DNA from: Pleurotus djamor | Taxonomy: Eukaryota; Basidiomycota; Agaricomycetes; Agaricales; Pleurotaceae | NCBI GenBank assembly: GCA_029747585.1 | Contig: JAPEVF010000659.1 | Location: 1 to 25,749 of the forward strand | Direction of reading: 5' to 3' | Length of the DNA: 25,749 bases | In this document: positions 1 through 9,830 of the stretch, piece by piece | Layout: each line of letters opens with the position of its first letter | How positions within the stretch are numbered: the stretch's first letter is position 1 | Notes under the pieces: model-generated | Told to the model about the DNA's origin: nothing | Databases searched by the model: none | Seen by the model: the letters and a program-made list of their open reading frames with translations, nothing else | Translations under genes and position numbers: made by a program

Positions 1-170
1 GGCATCAAAACGTCGAACACGCAAAGGAAGGGTGCCAACAATTGGGTTACCGAATCAGAAGCGAAGCTCGCGCACGAAGCAGTTGAGACATCCCCCACCC
101 AACCTGCATCATGGCAATTAATATCATTTCTAGGGGGAACTTCGCGGCTTAGGGACACTTCTCCTCGCTG

Positions 171-801
171 ATGGTAAAGCACTTTAACTTTTGCAACCCA
201 TCTCAGACAGTCTCTAACCGATTTGAAACAGATATACCCACATTACAAAGCGAAGAAACAGCCATCCAAAAAACTCTCAATACGGTTGGTGTGTACACAC
301 ACAAAAATGCTGAAGTCCTCGCTGCCAGTAAAATCGAAGAAGCGCGTCTTTTGAACGTTCTCAAGGTTGGTAACCCCATTACGGGAAGCCGTCCCCCTCG
401 CTTTCTGACACGATCCTGGCAGGAAACTCGACGAAGGAAAAAGGCTCGTCGTTCATCGGCTAAGGGCAAAGAGTCTGCAGAACCCGTCCCAGAGTGGCCT
501 CCTAGGCGCAGGCACAAGCCCAAACTCACTCCGCAAGAAATGTGATGGCATTTCTTGGCTATGCAGGTCCAACCACTGAACTTTTGGCTTTTTAGGACGC
601 TTGCAAGGCAAACCGCGCTTTTTGAGCTGGGGATCATTACGGACTCCGAAGATATGGGCCAATTCGCCCAAGCGTTGTAAGTTCCATCTTAAATTCCCAT
701 TGGAACATGCCCTGAAACCCCGATTCAGTAAGAACAAGTCTGTTGAGGAGCAAAACGCCTTATGTGCTACGTTGGATGCACATATCCGATCCAAACGCTG
801 A
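171..801 (+). CDS. hypothetical small basic protein, 3 exons
   Basis: I do not recognise this protein. Three exons join in frame: 171-541, 596-676 and 729-801, giving 174 residues. Intron 1 (542-595, GTGATG...TTTTAG) removes an in-frame TGA and restores the frame. Intron 2 (677-728) has a perfect GTAAGT donor. The middle of the protein (about residues 75-120) is very rich in Arg and Lys, with an RRRKK patch that could be a nuclear or mitochondrial signal. The C-terminal 55 residues look like a folded helical region (motif ITDSEDMGQFAQAF). The true start is uncertain: the ATG at 171 is followed directly by GTAAAG and a pyrimidine-rich stretch ending in CAG near 209. The ATG could therefore close an upstream exon, with coding resuming after about 210. 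The gene converges on the next gene, 115 bp away. Confidence 0.5.
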
Positions 802-915
802 GTATCGCTGTAACACATACTTGGTATTTACATTGTAGATATTGATATTCATTTCCTACATCGGCTTGATACTTTGTGTGGCTTAAGTTCTTGTACTACT
901 TCTTAATTACGGAAT

Positions 916-2007
916 CTACAGTCGATCACGATACTTGTTCGCGCTTCCTCGGCCATGTGCTGAAACCAATGATAAATCAACACTGAAGACAAATACTGCT
1001 GGAATACCCACATTTCCTACCCAAGCTCTGGCAACCAAATCTAAGATAGAGCTTAGTAGATTGTTGATTTTTGTGAGTTAGAAACTTACTCAAAGTAACT
1101 TGGCGGAGAGAATTGACTCGACAAACCATGATTTTATTCAACGAAAACGGATCAGCTCGTAGAGGCTATTGGGTCATCAGAAAACGCTTTCCGGTGGACA
1201 CTCGTAAAGAAGGACTCACATGCCATATCCTCACCTCCCACTCAGCAGATGTTGCTGCTCGCGTTGCCCTCGACAGTGTTCCACGGTCGATCTGAGCGAC
1301 GTCGTCATACTGTGCGTTGAACGTCTCTGAGGAGTGTCCGCCGCGAGTAAAAAGTTGGAAAGCTTGAGTGTAAGAGATCGGGACTACAAAGGAATGCTCT
1401 TAGAGTCTTCCATCCTGAAAAGGGGATCAAATAAACATACATCGTCGAGAATTACCAGATTGTTCGAAGGGGGTCGGATTCGGTTGATGGTTTGTTACGA
1501 TCGCTCCGTCGGTCGCGGGCGTACTGATCGCATATTGGCACCATCGGTCTCTGACCCATCCACCAGAGATACTGCCCGGAATTCTATTCACTAGAACGAT
1601 GTAGACGCGTCCTCCTCTCGCGGTGAAGTTCGGATCTTGGACAGAGGCATTCACAGGATAGACATGGGCGTCGATGCTCCAAGTGAAATTGTGAACAACC
1701 GTTGAACCCCATTTCAGGTCTCGGTTTCTGAACGGGGTGAAAGATCTAGGGTTGAAGGTCAGTGGTAATCAAGAGTGTAGACTTCGAGGGGTACGACTTA
1801 CACCTTTGAGAAAGAGAATTCGGGCGGTGGAGTAAGCTGGATAGTGTGTCTGGGCTCGGGTAGTTGAGCTACAGCGGCTTCATCAGCCACTTCGTCTGGT
1901 ACGCCCTCTCGCTCCTCGCCTGGGGCGGGGAACTGAGGAGGTGCCATCTGAGGAAGGTCCCCTTCGACAGTGGGCTCCGTTTGGGCGGTGTTATGCTCCA
2001 TATTCAC
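916..2007 (-). CDS. hypothetical protein, 5 exons
   Basis: I do not recognise this protein. Model (minus strand): exons 2007-1802, 1745-1456, 1398-1220, 1165-1090 and 1025-916, about 286 residues. Introns are 54-64 nt; three have GTAAGT or GTGAGT donors. Phases 2, 1, 0 and 1 are consistent throughout. The first 45 residues are acidic and Pro-rich. The rest looks folded and mixed alpha/beta, with motifs TVVHNFTWSIDAHVYPVNA, GGRVYIVLVNRIPG and FTRGGHSSETFNAQYDDV. The last acceptor is ambiguous: the AG two bases upstream would give a KLG-stop ending and a protein about 35 residues shorter. Frame continuity across four introns makes a real gene likely; no family could be assigned. Confidence 0.5.
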
Positions 2008-2660
2008 TGATCGCTGAATGAGCTGTACTGGGACTCGAGATGAAGTTCTAGCAGTCCAGGGAAGGGTCTTTATATGTTTCGAGTTGTGGGGTCACTACTA
2101 TTCGGTTCCAACAAAGCTTCTGTCAAGACCAACAATGCAAAGTCACAGGGCGATGAACTCGAGACCAGAGAGAGCTTCTCAGTTCGCCTCAGTGCCTGAG
2201 AGTTCAATCGATGTGTAGGAGACACTCTCACGTAGGAGTGAAGGGAAGCAAGATGACGCCAAGGGCACGTAAAGCTCGCGAGGTTCTAAGACAGGACCCC
2301 CCCTCGACAGGCTTTACAGCGGTGAGAGAAGTCCCAGTATCCACACATAGATCAAGCATAAGCTTCCTCTGAAGCGAAGAGATGTGACACTACTGGCAGG
2401 TCGCAGAGCGTAATTCCTGTGTCCACGGCATGTGACTCTTTGTCTACGAAAGGTCAAGTCTGGAAGCGTCCTGGTAGCTGTAGAAGCCATTGCATGTAGC
2501 AGATGAGTACCGTGAGTTGGAATGATCGCTAAAAACAACAAGGGAGAGGGCAAGGAGAGGGAGTGAGTTGCCGGCGCTCGTTTGTAGTACGTAACAGGGA
2601 CGACAGGGGCGACTGCCTCCAGGTGGACGGAATCTTTTTCAGAGGGATACATGTTGAGTT
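2008..2660. other. intergenic region, no supported gene
   Basis: This stretch lies between the start of the gene at 916-2007 and the stop of the gene at 2661-3804, both on the minus strand. It should hold the promoter of the first and the 3' UTR of the second. A minus-strand open frame at 2314-2652 begins only 9 nt past the upstream stop codon. It shows no domain, no introns and an unconvincing low-complexity composition, so I treat it as UTR. Confidence 0.5.
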
Positions 2661-3804
2661 CTAGGCAGTGACTGCGACGGAAGACTGGGCCAACAGATCC
2701 GTCAGAAAGCCTTGTGTGAAGCAGATGGAGGTCGCGGAGGGCGGTGCAGGTGTTGGGGTCGTAGGACGAGGTGGGCGTTCAGGTGATGTTGTAATATTAG
2801 ATGCAGCAGATGGACTCGTGGATGGGCGAGCCGACTNGGGTCTTCGAGAGAAAAAGGATCGATGCGGAGTGGCTGGTGCTGGTTTCTCATTTGCGCTGTC
2901 TGCCACAGTTTCCGACGTCGGACTGGATCGAGGGACCGCCCAAGATGGAACGAACCCTGTTGTAGGTTTGCGTGTGAGCTTTTCGGCACCGTCTGGAACT
3001 AGTGATAGGGTTATCAGTCGGAAATGACCGCGCCATAACATAAAATGAACCATACCTTCTGAGGCAGGGGCGGGTGTGGGCGTTGAGATGGATGGTTTAC
3101 GCGTTTTGCCCATGAAAAGTTTCATTCGGGCAAGTCGCGCAGGCGGTGACGAAACAGATGGGCGCGATGAGACGTCGGATTCTACTGATTCATCACAGGT
3201 GTCGAGGTTGTTTTGAGCGAATGCCAGATGTTGTGGAGGCGTTATAGGCATGGTCGACGAAGAAGACAGAGAAGCTTGCGAGCTGAGCAACTCTGATGGC
3301 TTTGATTCTGTGTCGTTCAGATTGACCACTTGCTGAGGAGGTTCAGCTGTTCCAGGAATGACGGTTGCGTCGACAGTGGCACTTGGCAGCACAGGCGAGG
3401 TGTTCGATCGTATAGGAAGTGGCTTTCGCCGGCGCGACCGTCGCTGTGCAGCTACCCCCAGCGAAGCTGGAGCTGAGCGCCGTCTATTATGTTTTTCGCG
3501 TCTCGAGTGGCGAGTGCGTAGTTCCGGCAGAGGCATCTTCGTGACAGGACATACCCAATCCAACCATATCGCGAAAACACTCTACACAACCCCAACGAGC
3601 TTGAAGTCACTTTTCTATTCTATTCAATTCAAAGGAAGCGGCACTCACCAGAGCAAATCCAACCGAACTCAAAGCCTTGGCGACGATGATTGGAACACGT
3701 CCAGGAGTTCGTATATCCAATTCACCTCCTGACATCACAAGGACTGGTGATCGTTTAGCTTCTCGTGAAATGAAGTCGAAGTAAGTGGCGGAACCGGTGA
3801 GCAT
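2661..3804 (-). CDS. membrane-anchored Ser/Pro-rich protein, function unknown
   Basis: Three exons: 3804-3649, 3581-3056 and 2998-2661, 339 residues. Intron 1 has a GTGAGT donor; intron 2 is GTATGG...ACTAG, 57 nt. Joining exons 1 and 2 creates one continuous hydrophobic segment at about residues 38-60 (VPIIVAKALSSVGFAL then SVFAIWLDWVC), a likely single transmembrane helix. Neither exon alone shows it, which supports the join. A strongly basic patch follows (RRR and KRR runs, residues about 70-105), then a long Ser/Thr/Pro-rich, probably disordered tail. The positive-inside rule would place the tail in the cytoplasm. Before the helix is a short folded N-terminus (ATYFDFISREAKRSPVLVMSGG). The base at 2837 is undetermined and lies within a codon. 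I recognise no family. Confidence 0.6.
2837..2837. other. undetermined base inside a coding exon
   Basis: A single N occurs in exon 3 of the gene at 2661-3804. On the coding strand the codon reads NAG, so it is Lys, Gln, Glu or a TAG stop. The frame continues for about 58 more codons, so a sense codon is likelier. Confidence 0.95.
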
Positions 3805-4234
3805 TATTCGTTTTCAAGCTGGGATGGCTCGGCGAGACCAAACGACGCCCATTAACGTAGGGCTTATAAAGAGACACCGAGTTGGACCGCGGTTGACAAG
3901 GGATGGCACGATCCACGAAAAACAAAGGCGGAGGGTCGTTAGGTGTTTTTGTGGGATCGATTTAAGCGGGAAATGGGACGATTAGGGAATATGGCATGTT
4001 ATAAAAGAGATGGTCAGCGTTGAAACGGAATCAGACTGGCGAGTCTCGACGGCGCTGGCCATGTCGGAATTTAGGCTTGTGGTATGACTCTCGGAAAGAA
4101 TGGCACCACTTGCCAAAGAATTTTCACGTAAGCAACATCCCACCGATCAAAGGATTCGCGCCGAATCTTATCTCTCTTAGATTACACGGATTGGGTACAG
4201 TACAATTTCATCTGAACTAGCTGAGACTAGAGCT
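3805..4234. other. intergenic region
   Basis: It holds the 5' flank of the gene at 2661-3804, including the TATA-like site near 3866, and the 3' flank of the dioxygenase-like gene. The short open frames here (for example 4020-4220 on the plus strand) show no coding character. I see nothing else. Confidence 0.5.
3863..3870 (-). promoter_or_regulatory. TATA-like element of the gene at 2661-3804
   Basis: On the minus strand this reads TTTATAAG, about 60 bp upstream of the proposed ATG at 3804, a plausible TATA position. The match is by eye only. Confidence 0.35.
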
Positions 4235-5419
4235 TCAAACAGACTTGCTCGGGTTGACACCGACGGCTATGATGGGAAAAAGAGGCTGAATAACATAACA
4301 TGCTCATGGCTTGACAAAGACACTCACTGATGTAGCCGATGACACCTTCTGGCCAATCATCTTGGATGGACTCGATGCTGATAAGTCATCAAGTCAGCAT
4401 CCATGTCAATATTACGAGGACGATGTGACATACTCAACAATAGGGGAGTAGCCCGACTTGGTTGCTGTAGCGTAGTTGGGATCTTGGGCGTTCATCATGC
4501 GAGCGTGTGTGTTTGCGTTATACGGGGATTGCATGGTCACGACATCAGTCCAGCGATCGGTGAAGAAGACTTGTCCCACGTGAGCCACGGGAGAGCTCAT
4601 GGATTCTTGGTGGACGAGAAGGTTGATGTGGTTCGCAGCACCCGACGAGAATCCGGGGAAGATAGTTTGGAACTCGGCGATACCAGAGGAAGAAGTCGCG
4701 GTGGCACCACGGAGGAACGAACCATAGTTTCCTTGCGCGTTGGCTACAGAATGTCTCAGAGTCACGAAAATACTTCAAGTTACGGATTGACAGACCAGAC
4801 CAGACCTCGACCATGGTATTAGCCAATGGACGACAAGTCGAAATGTCCATGACACCAACGTCCAGAATCATGGGCACACCACTGATCAGTGCACTATTAG
4901 TAATGTTCAGGACAAAAGGAGATCGCAAACATACGTTTGGCCGTCCGTGACATCAGTGCGGACAGTCTGAAAGAGGAATATGGGGTTAGTAAGACGGATG
5001 GGAGGCCAAGGCAAGTCGGTTTACGGGGTTAGCCACATAGTTCACTGTTCGGTAATTAAATTAGTTGGTGCTGGAGACGATAGGGAGTTGATATCACCTC
5101 GAGGAGCATCAGGGGATGCAACACAGGTGACCTATGCCTTACGGTCAGCGGCACGAAGAAGCAAAGAAGCCGGTCACTCCACATTTTGGATGTTGTTGTA
5201 GAAGGTGCGCTTGCCAAGATCACGCTTCTCGCGTCTTTCGATGTTGAATCGACGAAGTTCAGCGGAACAGTCGCGAGCTACAATAGCTGGCTCAGCGGGC
5301 GCAGGAACGGCTGGATGGATTGACATGAGACGACCCACCATCTCAGAAAAGTAGAAAAAGGGCTCACCGGCGGCCACACCCAAGAAGATTGCGAGAGAGA
5401 TTATAGAGGTGAAGTGCAT
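4235..5419 (-). CDS. secreted intradiol dioxygenase-like protein
   Basis: Nine exons: 5419-5368, 5310-5183, 5131-5098, 5044-5025, 4966-4935, 4881-4796, 4743-4416, 4377-4328 and 4266-4235; 253 residues. Removing an in-frame 57-nt intron (5311-5367) yields a classic signal peptide (residues 1 to about 18). A dibasic-rich propeptide-like segment follows (RREKRDLGKRTF). The core matches fungal secreted intradiol (catechol/protocatechuate) dioxygenases: GVPMILDVGVMDISTC, VEVWSANAQGNYG, FLRG, IAEFQTIFPGF and HVGQVFF. The family cleaves aromatic diols using a non-haem Fe(III) held by two Tyr and two His. Here Tyr124 (GNY) and His156 remain, but the usual PGxY tyrosine is Phe149/Ser150 and HxH reads H-I-N158. 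The usual GPYY entry motif is also altered (VNYV). The fold is clear; catalytic activity is doubtful. Exon 4 is 20 nt and intron 7 only 38 nt, so those joins are the weakest. Confidence 0.85.
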
Positions 5420-5506
5420 TTTGTGTTCTGAGGATGAGGGATAGAGACTACCACAAGGCAGGAGAGGGATTGAATGAGTACCGAAAGGATGCTCCAAAGC
5501 TAGTCC

Positions 5507-5513
5507 TTATATA
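5507..5513 (-). promoter_or_regulatory. TATA box of the dioxygenase-like gene
   Basis: The minus strand reads TATATAAGG about 90 bp upstream of the ATG at 5419. Sequence and distance suit a fungal TATA element of an inducible secreted enzyme. Confidence 0.45.
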
Positions 5514-6421
5514 CGTAGAGCAAGAAGCTAAACAGCACGCTTGCTCTTGAATTCTTAGCCAGAAGCGAAGCTTTACTTGCCCCACCACAAGTAGCGGTGA
5601 AATTGCGGTTTACGACATTGCGAGCCAGACAAATGACCATGCTTCTCCGATTTGCTAGCACATCCAACTTGATATTGGCGTCCCCATGGCGCGAATACGG
5701 AGCACGGAATACGCCATCTGAATGTGGGGGAATAGCAGAGCTACCCGCAGTTTATCCTCAACTGCTCCGAACGCCCCTGGAGCACTGGCAAGATGAGAAT
5801 GGGTGATGGAATGAAAGTACGCGAAGGGAGACCACGGCACGGAGTAATGAGTAGTCGTTGGCTGGAAAGCGTGTACGTCGCGTTTCCTTCATAGGAAAGC
5901 AAATGGTTAGAATTAGGATCAAAAGCGACGAATATATCCTGGCCGTGTAGACAAAATTTCCTTGAGAGGCAAAATGACGCGTGTGACACACGAGTTCTCA
6001 CCCAAGGGAGAAAGGTGGAAGCGTGATTTAACGGGCCGTTTGAAGCATGAGGAACACAATGAGCCCTTTGTGCTACGAGAAGCAGTCTGAGCTGATCAAG
6101 CAAAGGCAAAGTAGGGCCAGAAGGATGCGAGGGCGGTAAAGCGAGAGCAACCCGAGATCTGGCAACCCGGCACAGAGTCATTTTTTCTGTATGTCTTCTT
6201 CGCTTGGAGTTTGAGTAGGGCTGATGGATTCAGCGATGCCAACGAAAGCGCACACCGAGGATGACGCGGAACAACCTCAGAATCCAGACGAACGGAAGAG
6301 AAACATACATGCCGAGTATGCCGATCCAGTGGTGTGTGACACTCACAGTGACACTGGCGCGCTCGGTCACATCTCACGTGCTACTCAGGGCGGCGAAGTT
6401 CCTTCTCTTCCTTCCTTGACC
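5514..6421. other. divergent intergenic region upstream of EXO5
   Basis: It separates two divergent genes. Plus-strand frame 6224-6421 is open and in frame with EXO5, but I read it as 5' UTR: a TTCCTTCTCTTCCTTCC pyrimidine tract sits directly before the ATG at 6422. If used, it would add 66 hydrophilic residues to the EXO5 N-terminus. The minus-strand frame at 5741-6181 is listed separately. Confidence 0.4.
5741..6181 (-). CDS. doubtful open frame, 146 codons
   Basis: An uninterrupted minus-strand frame starting with ATG. Its N-terminus (MTLCRVARSRVALAL) resembles a mitochondrial targeting peptide, being Arg-rich, amphipathic and without acids. No domain is recognisable in the rest. A GTGAGA donor-like site lies inside, so a spliced version is possible. 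It would share a bidirectional promoter with EXO5. Chance is a real alternative. Confidence 0.15.
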   Translation of the reverse strand: MTLCRVARSRVALALPPSHPSGPTLPLLDQLRLLLVAQRAHCVPHASNGPLNHASTFLPWVRTRVSHASFCLSRKFCLHGQDIFVAFDPNSNHLLSYEGNATYTLSSQRLLITPCRGLPSRTFIPSPILILPVLQGRSEQLRINCG

Positions 6422-8645
6422 ATGTCTGATTCCGAAGATTCTTATGGCGGTTATGACTTCTCAGAGCTCACAGAAGAGGATTTGACCAGAATCGACTTAT
6501 CTGTTACTGAGGCAAACTTGAAGAGAAATGAGGCCGCCCCAGACGCCGCGCCCTCCCTTGAAGTCGCCATAGAGGGTGCTGTTGAACCCAGCGCAGTGAC
6601 GCCTCCCGCAGTATTTCATCCGCACGACGATAGCCCAATACGCAGATACCGAAAAACAGGTATTCTTTCAGTAACTGACCTTGTGTCGCCTTCGTGGTAC
6701 GCCCATTCATTCGCTGCGCTGTCGACATACTTAATATCCATGATCAATAGGTGTGAAGTTCAGTTTAACTACGGTTTGCAACAACGACGGCACTTGAGAC
6801 CCGAAAATCGACCCAAAACTTTCACGACTGACTCGGGTAAAGTTATCACGGTGAAGCAAGAAACCGTTCAGGAGAACTTTCAAATTACCAGCAAGGGGAA
6901 GGTGCACCGTCCAACTTGCATGTTCACGAGCGCAGTCTGAAACAGCACTTAATTGCTCAGGCTGTACACAAGGCTCTTGAACGTGAAGTGAAACCGGACA
7001 TGGTTGTTGTCACCCCCACAACCGATGAAGAACGATGGGCTCTAAGGTGCGGTATCTGCATTTACATGTTGTAGACGTGTGACCTGACTCACGCGAACTT
7101 CAGACTCATCAACATGATGGATGGATTTGAATCTCTCAGATCGTTTGGAATTGCTGTAATTTTTTCCTCTTCGCTTCCTTCCGCGCCCCGTGTCCTCAAA
7201 CCCCGCCGCATAGCGTGAAGTCCCAGTGTTTGGTATCATACAAGATCAAATTGTCATCGGCGTTATAGTAAGTGAATCAACCACCCACTCGCGTATGCCT
7301 ACAGCTTATGCCGATGACGCGTAGGATGAACTGCTGAGAAAGCCTGCCGCTGCGATGGAAAGAGCGACATCCCCGAGCAAGCGACCTTCAGAGTATGGTC
7401 AAAGATCACCGCGGAAGAAACAGAGGACACCAAAATTAGAGCCTGCACCTCAGCAACTAAGCCTTATTACGAACTTTTACGCTTCGGCAAAACCCCAGCC
7501 CAACCCACGACCCCACGAACCATCTCCTCACCTGCTGTACATACTGGACACCAAAACCCGTAATACAGATTCATTACCACCTCATGAAGACACGCTATCT
7601 TCGCGCCTGCAGCTCATGCTCTATCATCGCCTTCTTAGCGGAATTCTCCCTTCTTCAAGTCTGGGAGTTTTTGATTTCAACGCACTCTGGACCAAGTTGA
7701 GATTGAATCCAACGAAGTCTTTCTCTGCTCGCTTCATGCGGCAAGCCGGACTGAATACCGAAATTGAAGGCGTCACGCCGGTCAACTGTCTTGACAGTCT
7801 AGTTCAAGCATGGTTCCAGCCCGCGTTCGAATTAGATGTTGAAGGTGTAGCGAGCACCCTTGAATTGATATACCGTACTCAACCGCAGCGCAAATCCCGT
7901 TGGAAGCGTACACGTAGCGAACGGTGTGGTGACGTAACGCTTTCGCCTTGCAAGGACAGCGGAGATAATCTACAAGATCTAGAAGCAATACACTTGGAGC
8001 AGGCCATACTAGCTAGCCTGTCGCATTTGAAGCACAAGGAACAAGATGCCAGCGCAACCTCAGAGCACGCCGATCGTACAAGTCCAGGACCACTACAGCT
8101 AGACGGCAGGTCGGCACAAGGCGATGACAAGGCTCAGGAAACCACGTTAACTACCCTAAAGTCTGGTTAGTCGTCTACGTCCATCATAGTCCATGTGCAT
8201 GCCTTTAACGCCGAATAGTCGCTCCTTCTTCACCAGGGCCTACACGCCATGTGGAGACATCAACGCTTAGGCGTGCAACTACAATGTCCGTGATCGCCAG
8301 TGGTTCTGAGGTATCTTCAGATGACGCGCTTGATCAAGTTCGCATCATCGGAACGAAGCAATTCAATGTGGATGACAAGATGCTGGATGATTACGTTGGC
8401 AGTATCTTGAAGTGGTGGTACGGCCACCGAGATCCCGCTGGCGTCAGCGAAAGCGAAGCAAACCGCTGCAGGTAGGGAGAATCGAAGATATTATGGCTGA
8501 CCTTGTTTGACATGTTTCCCCTAGCTCTTGCGAATATTGCAATGGCTGCGAATGGAGAGAGTCCAAGGCTGCGAGTAAATCTAGAAAGTCGCGCTTGACC
8601 CAACTCATACGCGAGGCTAGTCTGGCATCTGACAGGACAAAGTGA
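6422..8645 (+). CDS. exo5: exonuclease V, Fe-S single-strand DNA exonuclease
   Basis: Eight exons: 6422-6696, 6751-6901, 6961-7046, 7104-7155, 7214-7267, 7325-8165, 8219-8471 and 8525-8645; 610 residues. EXO5/Dem1 enzymes are single-strand DNA exonucleases of the PD-(D/E)xK fold, acting in mitochondria (yeast) or in nuclear DNA repair (human). Visible motifs: SPSWCEVQFNYGL around Cys93; VHKALERE (His145, Glu149); VFGIIQDQIVIGVIDELL (motif Asp); YILDTKTR (Asp281, Lys283); QLMLY (Gln302, Tyr306); and C-terminal cysteines 570, 573, 576 and 579. Cys93 with three of the latter should bind the 4Fe-4S cluster. The segment from about residue 215 to 275 and that between about 385 and 500 are polar inserts. 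The start at 6422 (MSDSED, acidic as in relatives) is preferred over the in-frame ATG at 6224. Confidence 0.92.
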
Positions 8646-8860
8646 AAGTGACTTCACGCTACCGTGAAGCTACAGTTTACCGTCTGCACCCATAGAGCTT
8701 ACAGCACATATGTATATTTTATTTGTAGTACTAGTAGTTTGCTGTCGGTACCTGATCGTTGTTACCGAAATGGTGACTACCCTGATCTGTGATCAAGAGG
8801 TTTTATCCCGCCCGCACCCAACTCATCCAACCTGGCTAACGCTGTATCACCACAACCACC

Positions 8861-9830
8861 ATGAACGACAACGACGCTGATTTCTATGGTCCCTACCTTC
8901 ACTGGTCCTTCATGGGCAGCGTCATCCTCCTTCCTTCAGTCCAACTCAATTCACTCCCTGGCTTTCTTCTTGGGTCGCTTTTAACCATAGCTGTATGTCT
9001 TACTGAGCGGTAACGTCGTTTCCATTCTCGCCTTGGGTGAAAGGCCGGCCTGACTGTCATGTAACTCGTCTAGTCTTCTCACTTTCGCTGGCGAAAAACA
9101 ATGGGTACCCTCTAAGGTCAAGGCGTCGAGATTCAAGTTTGCTGCGTGGAAGGCGTTGTCATACTGGATAGTCACATTTCTTCGTCTGTGAGTGCCATTC
9201 GGAGACCTGTCTCAGGGAGCCCTCTGACAAGAAGACGCGTCAGGATGTACATGCTTATCGCCATGTCACTGCACCTGGGGTGAGTCCAGTCTTGTGTACA
9301 ACCTCGTGGCATCCATTTCTCATCAAGGAACAGCATCATAGTCGTCATTGTGAGTCTGTACACTTACTGCTTTCGAAATTCTTCTAAAGCAAAGCGGTAC
9401 CAAGGTCACGACTTTAGCAATTGCGCAGTTCTTCATAGAGTTTCACAAAGATGGCGACACGAGTTCACGCCTGCAGTACGTCTCTGCTCTAACCACCTTG
9501 CCCAGGGGCTACTGATCGTCCTTTCAACCCAGCTTGGGCGTGCGCGAACCCCTCCTAGAGCAGGGTGTTGAGTCTCCGTATCCACTCTCTTCTGCTCTCG
9601 CTCGCACGCGACGCCACAGGCCGGACCGTATCTATATACCACCAAGCGATTCTAACCTCGCTCTCGCCGGCGTGGTACCCGTTCAGATGGACCTCAACAG
9701 CAGCAGTAGTACTGCTCTCGATGAAAATTCTTGCGATGACGGCGTAGGCTGGGAGAAAGGAACCACACCTCATCACGCTGAACAATATCCGTTTCGCATC
9801 TCAGACGAAGACGAAGACGCAACAAACTGA
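8861..9830 (+). CDS. Ctr-family copper transporter-like membrane protein
   Basis: Six exons: 8861-9009, 9074-9187, 9232-9279, 9334-9349, 9405-9475 and 9533-9830; 231 residues. Layout matches small Ctr (SLC31) proteins: a short N-terminus (GPYLHWSFMGS), TM1 at about 33-47 ending in TER, a basic cytoplasmic loop (about 58-90) leading into a W-rich helix, then two closely spaced helices at about 92-121. The copper-gating M-x3-M motif is present as MLIAM (Met95, Met99). The usual GxxxG of the third helix is not visible, since the segment reads TTLAIAQFF. The N-terminus also lacks the His/Met clusters of high-affinity importers. The 110-residue tail is polar and ends with an acidic run (DEDEDATN). 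A vacuolar or divergent Ctr homologue is likely; copper transport is inferred from layout. Exon 4 is only 16 nt. Confidence 0.7.

Noticed and set aside
203..818. Minus-strand open frames at 203-637 and 453-818
   Set aside because: They are antisense to the three-exon plus-strand gene at 171-801 and show Cys/Arg-rich shadow composition with no domain.
1113..1594. Plus-strand open frames at 1113-1295 and 1334-1594
   Set aside because: Both lie antisense to exons and introns of the gene at 916-2007, whose introns join in phase. Neither has a recognisable domain.
2314..2652. Minus-strand open frame of 112 codons
   Set aside because: It begins 9 nt after the stop of the preceding gene, has no introns or domain, and is best read as 3' UTR.
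4403..4822. Plus-strand open frame of 139 codons
   Set aside because: It is antisense to exon 7 of the dioxygenase-like gene.
6224..6421. 66-codon N-terminal extension of EXO5
   Set aside because: It is in frame but separated from the acidic MSDSED start by a pyrimidine tract just before the ATG. Related proteins begin near the later ATG. It is kept as an alternative only.
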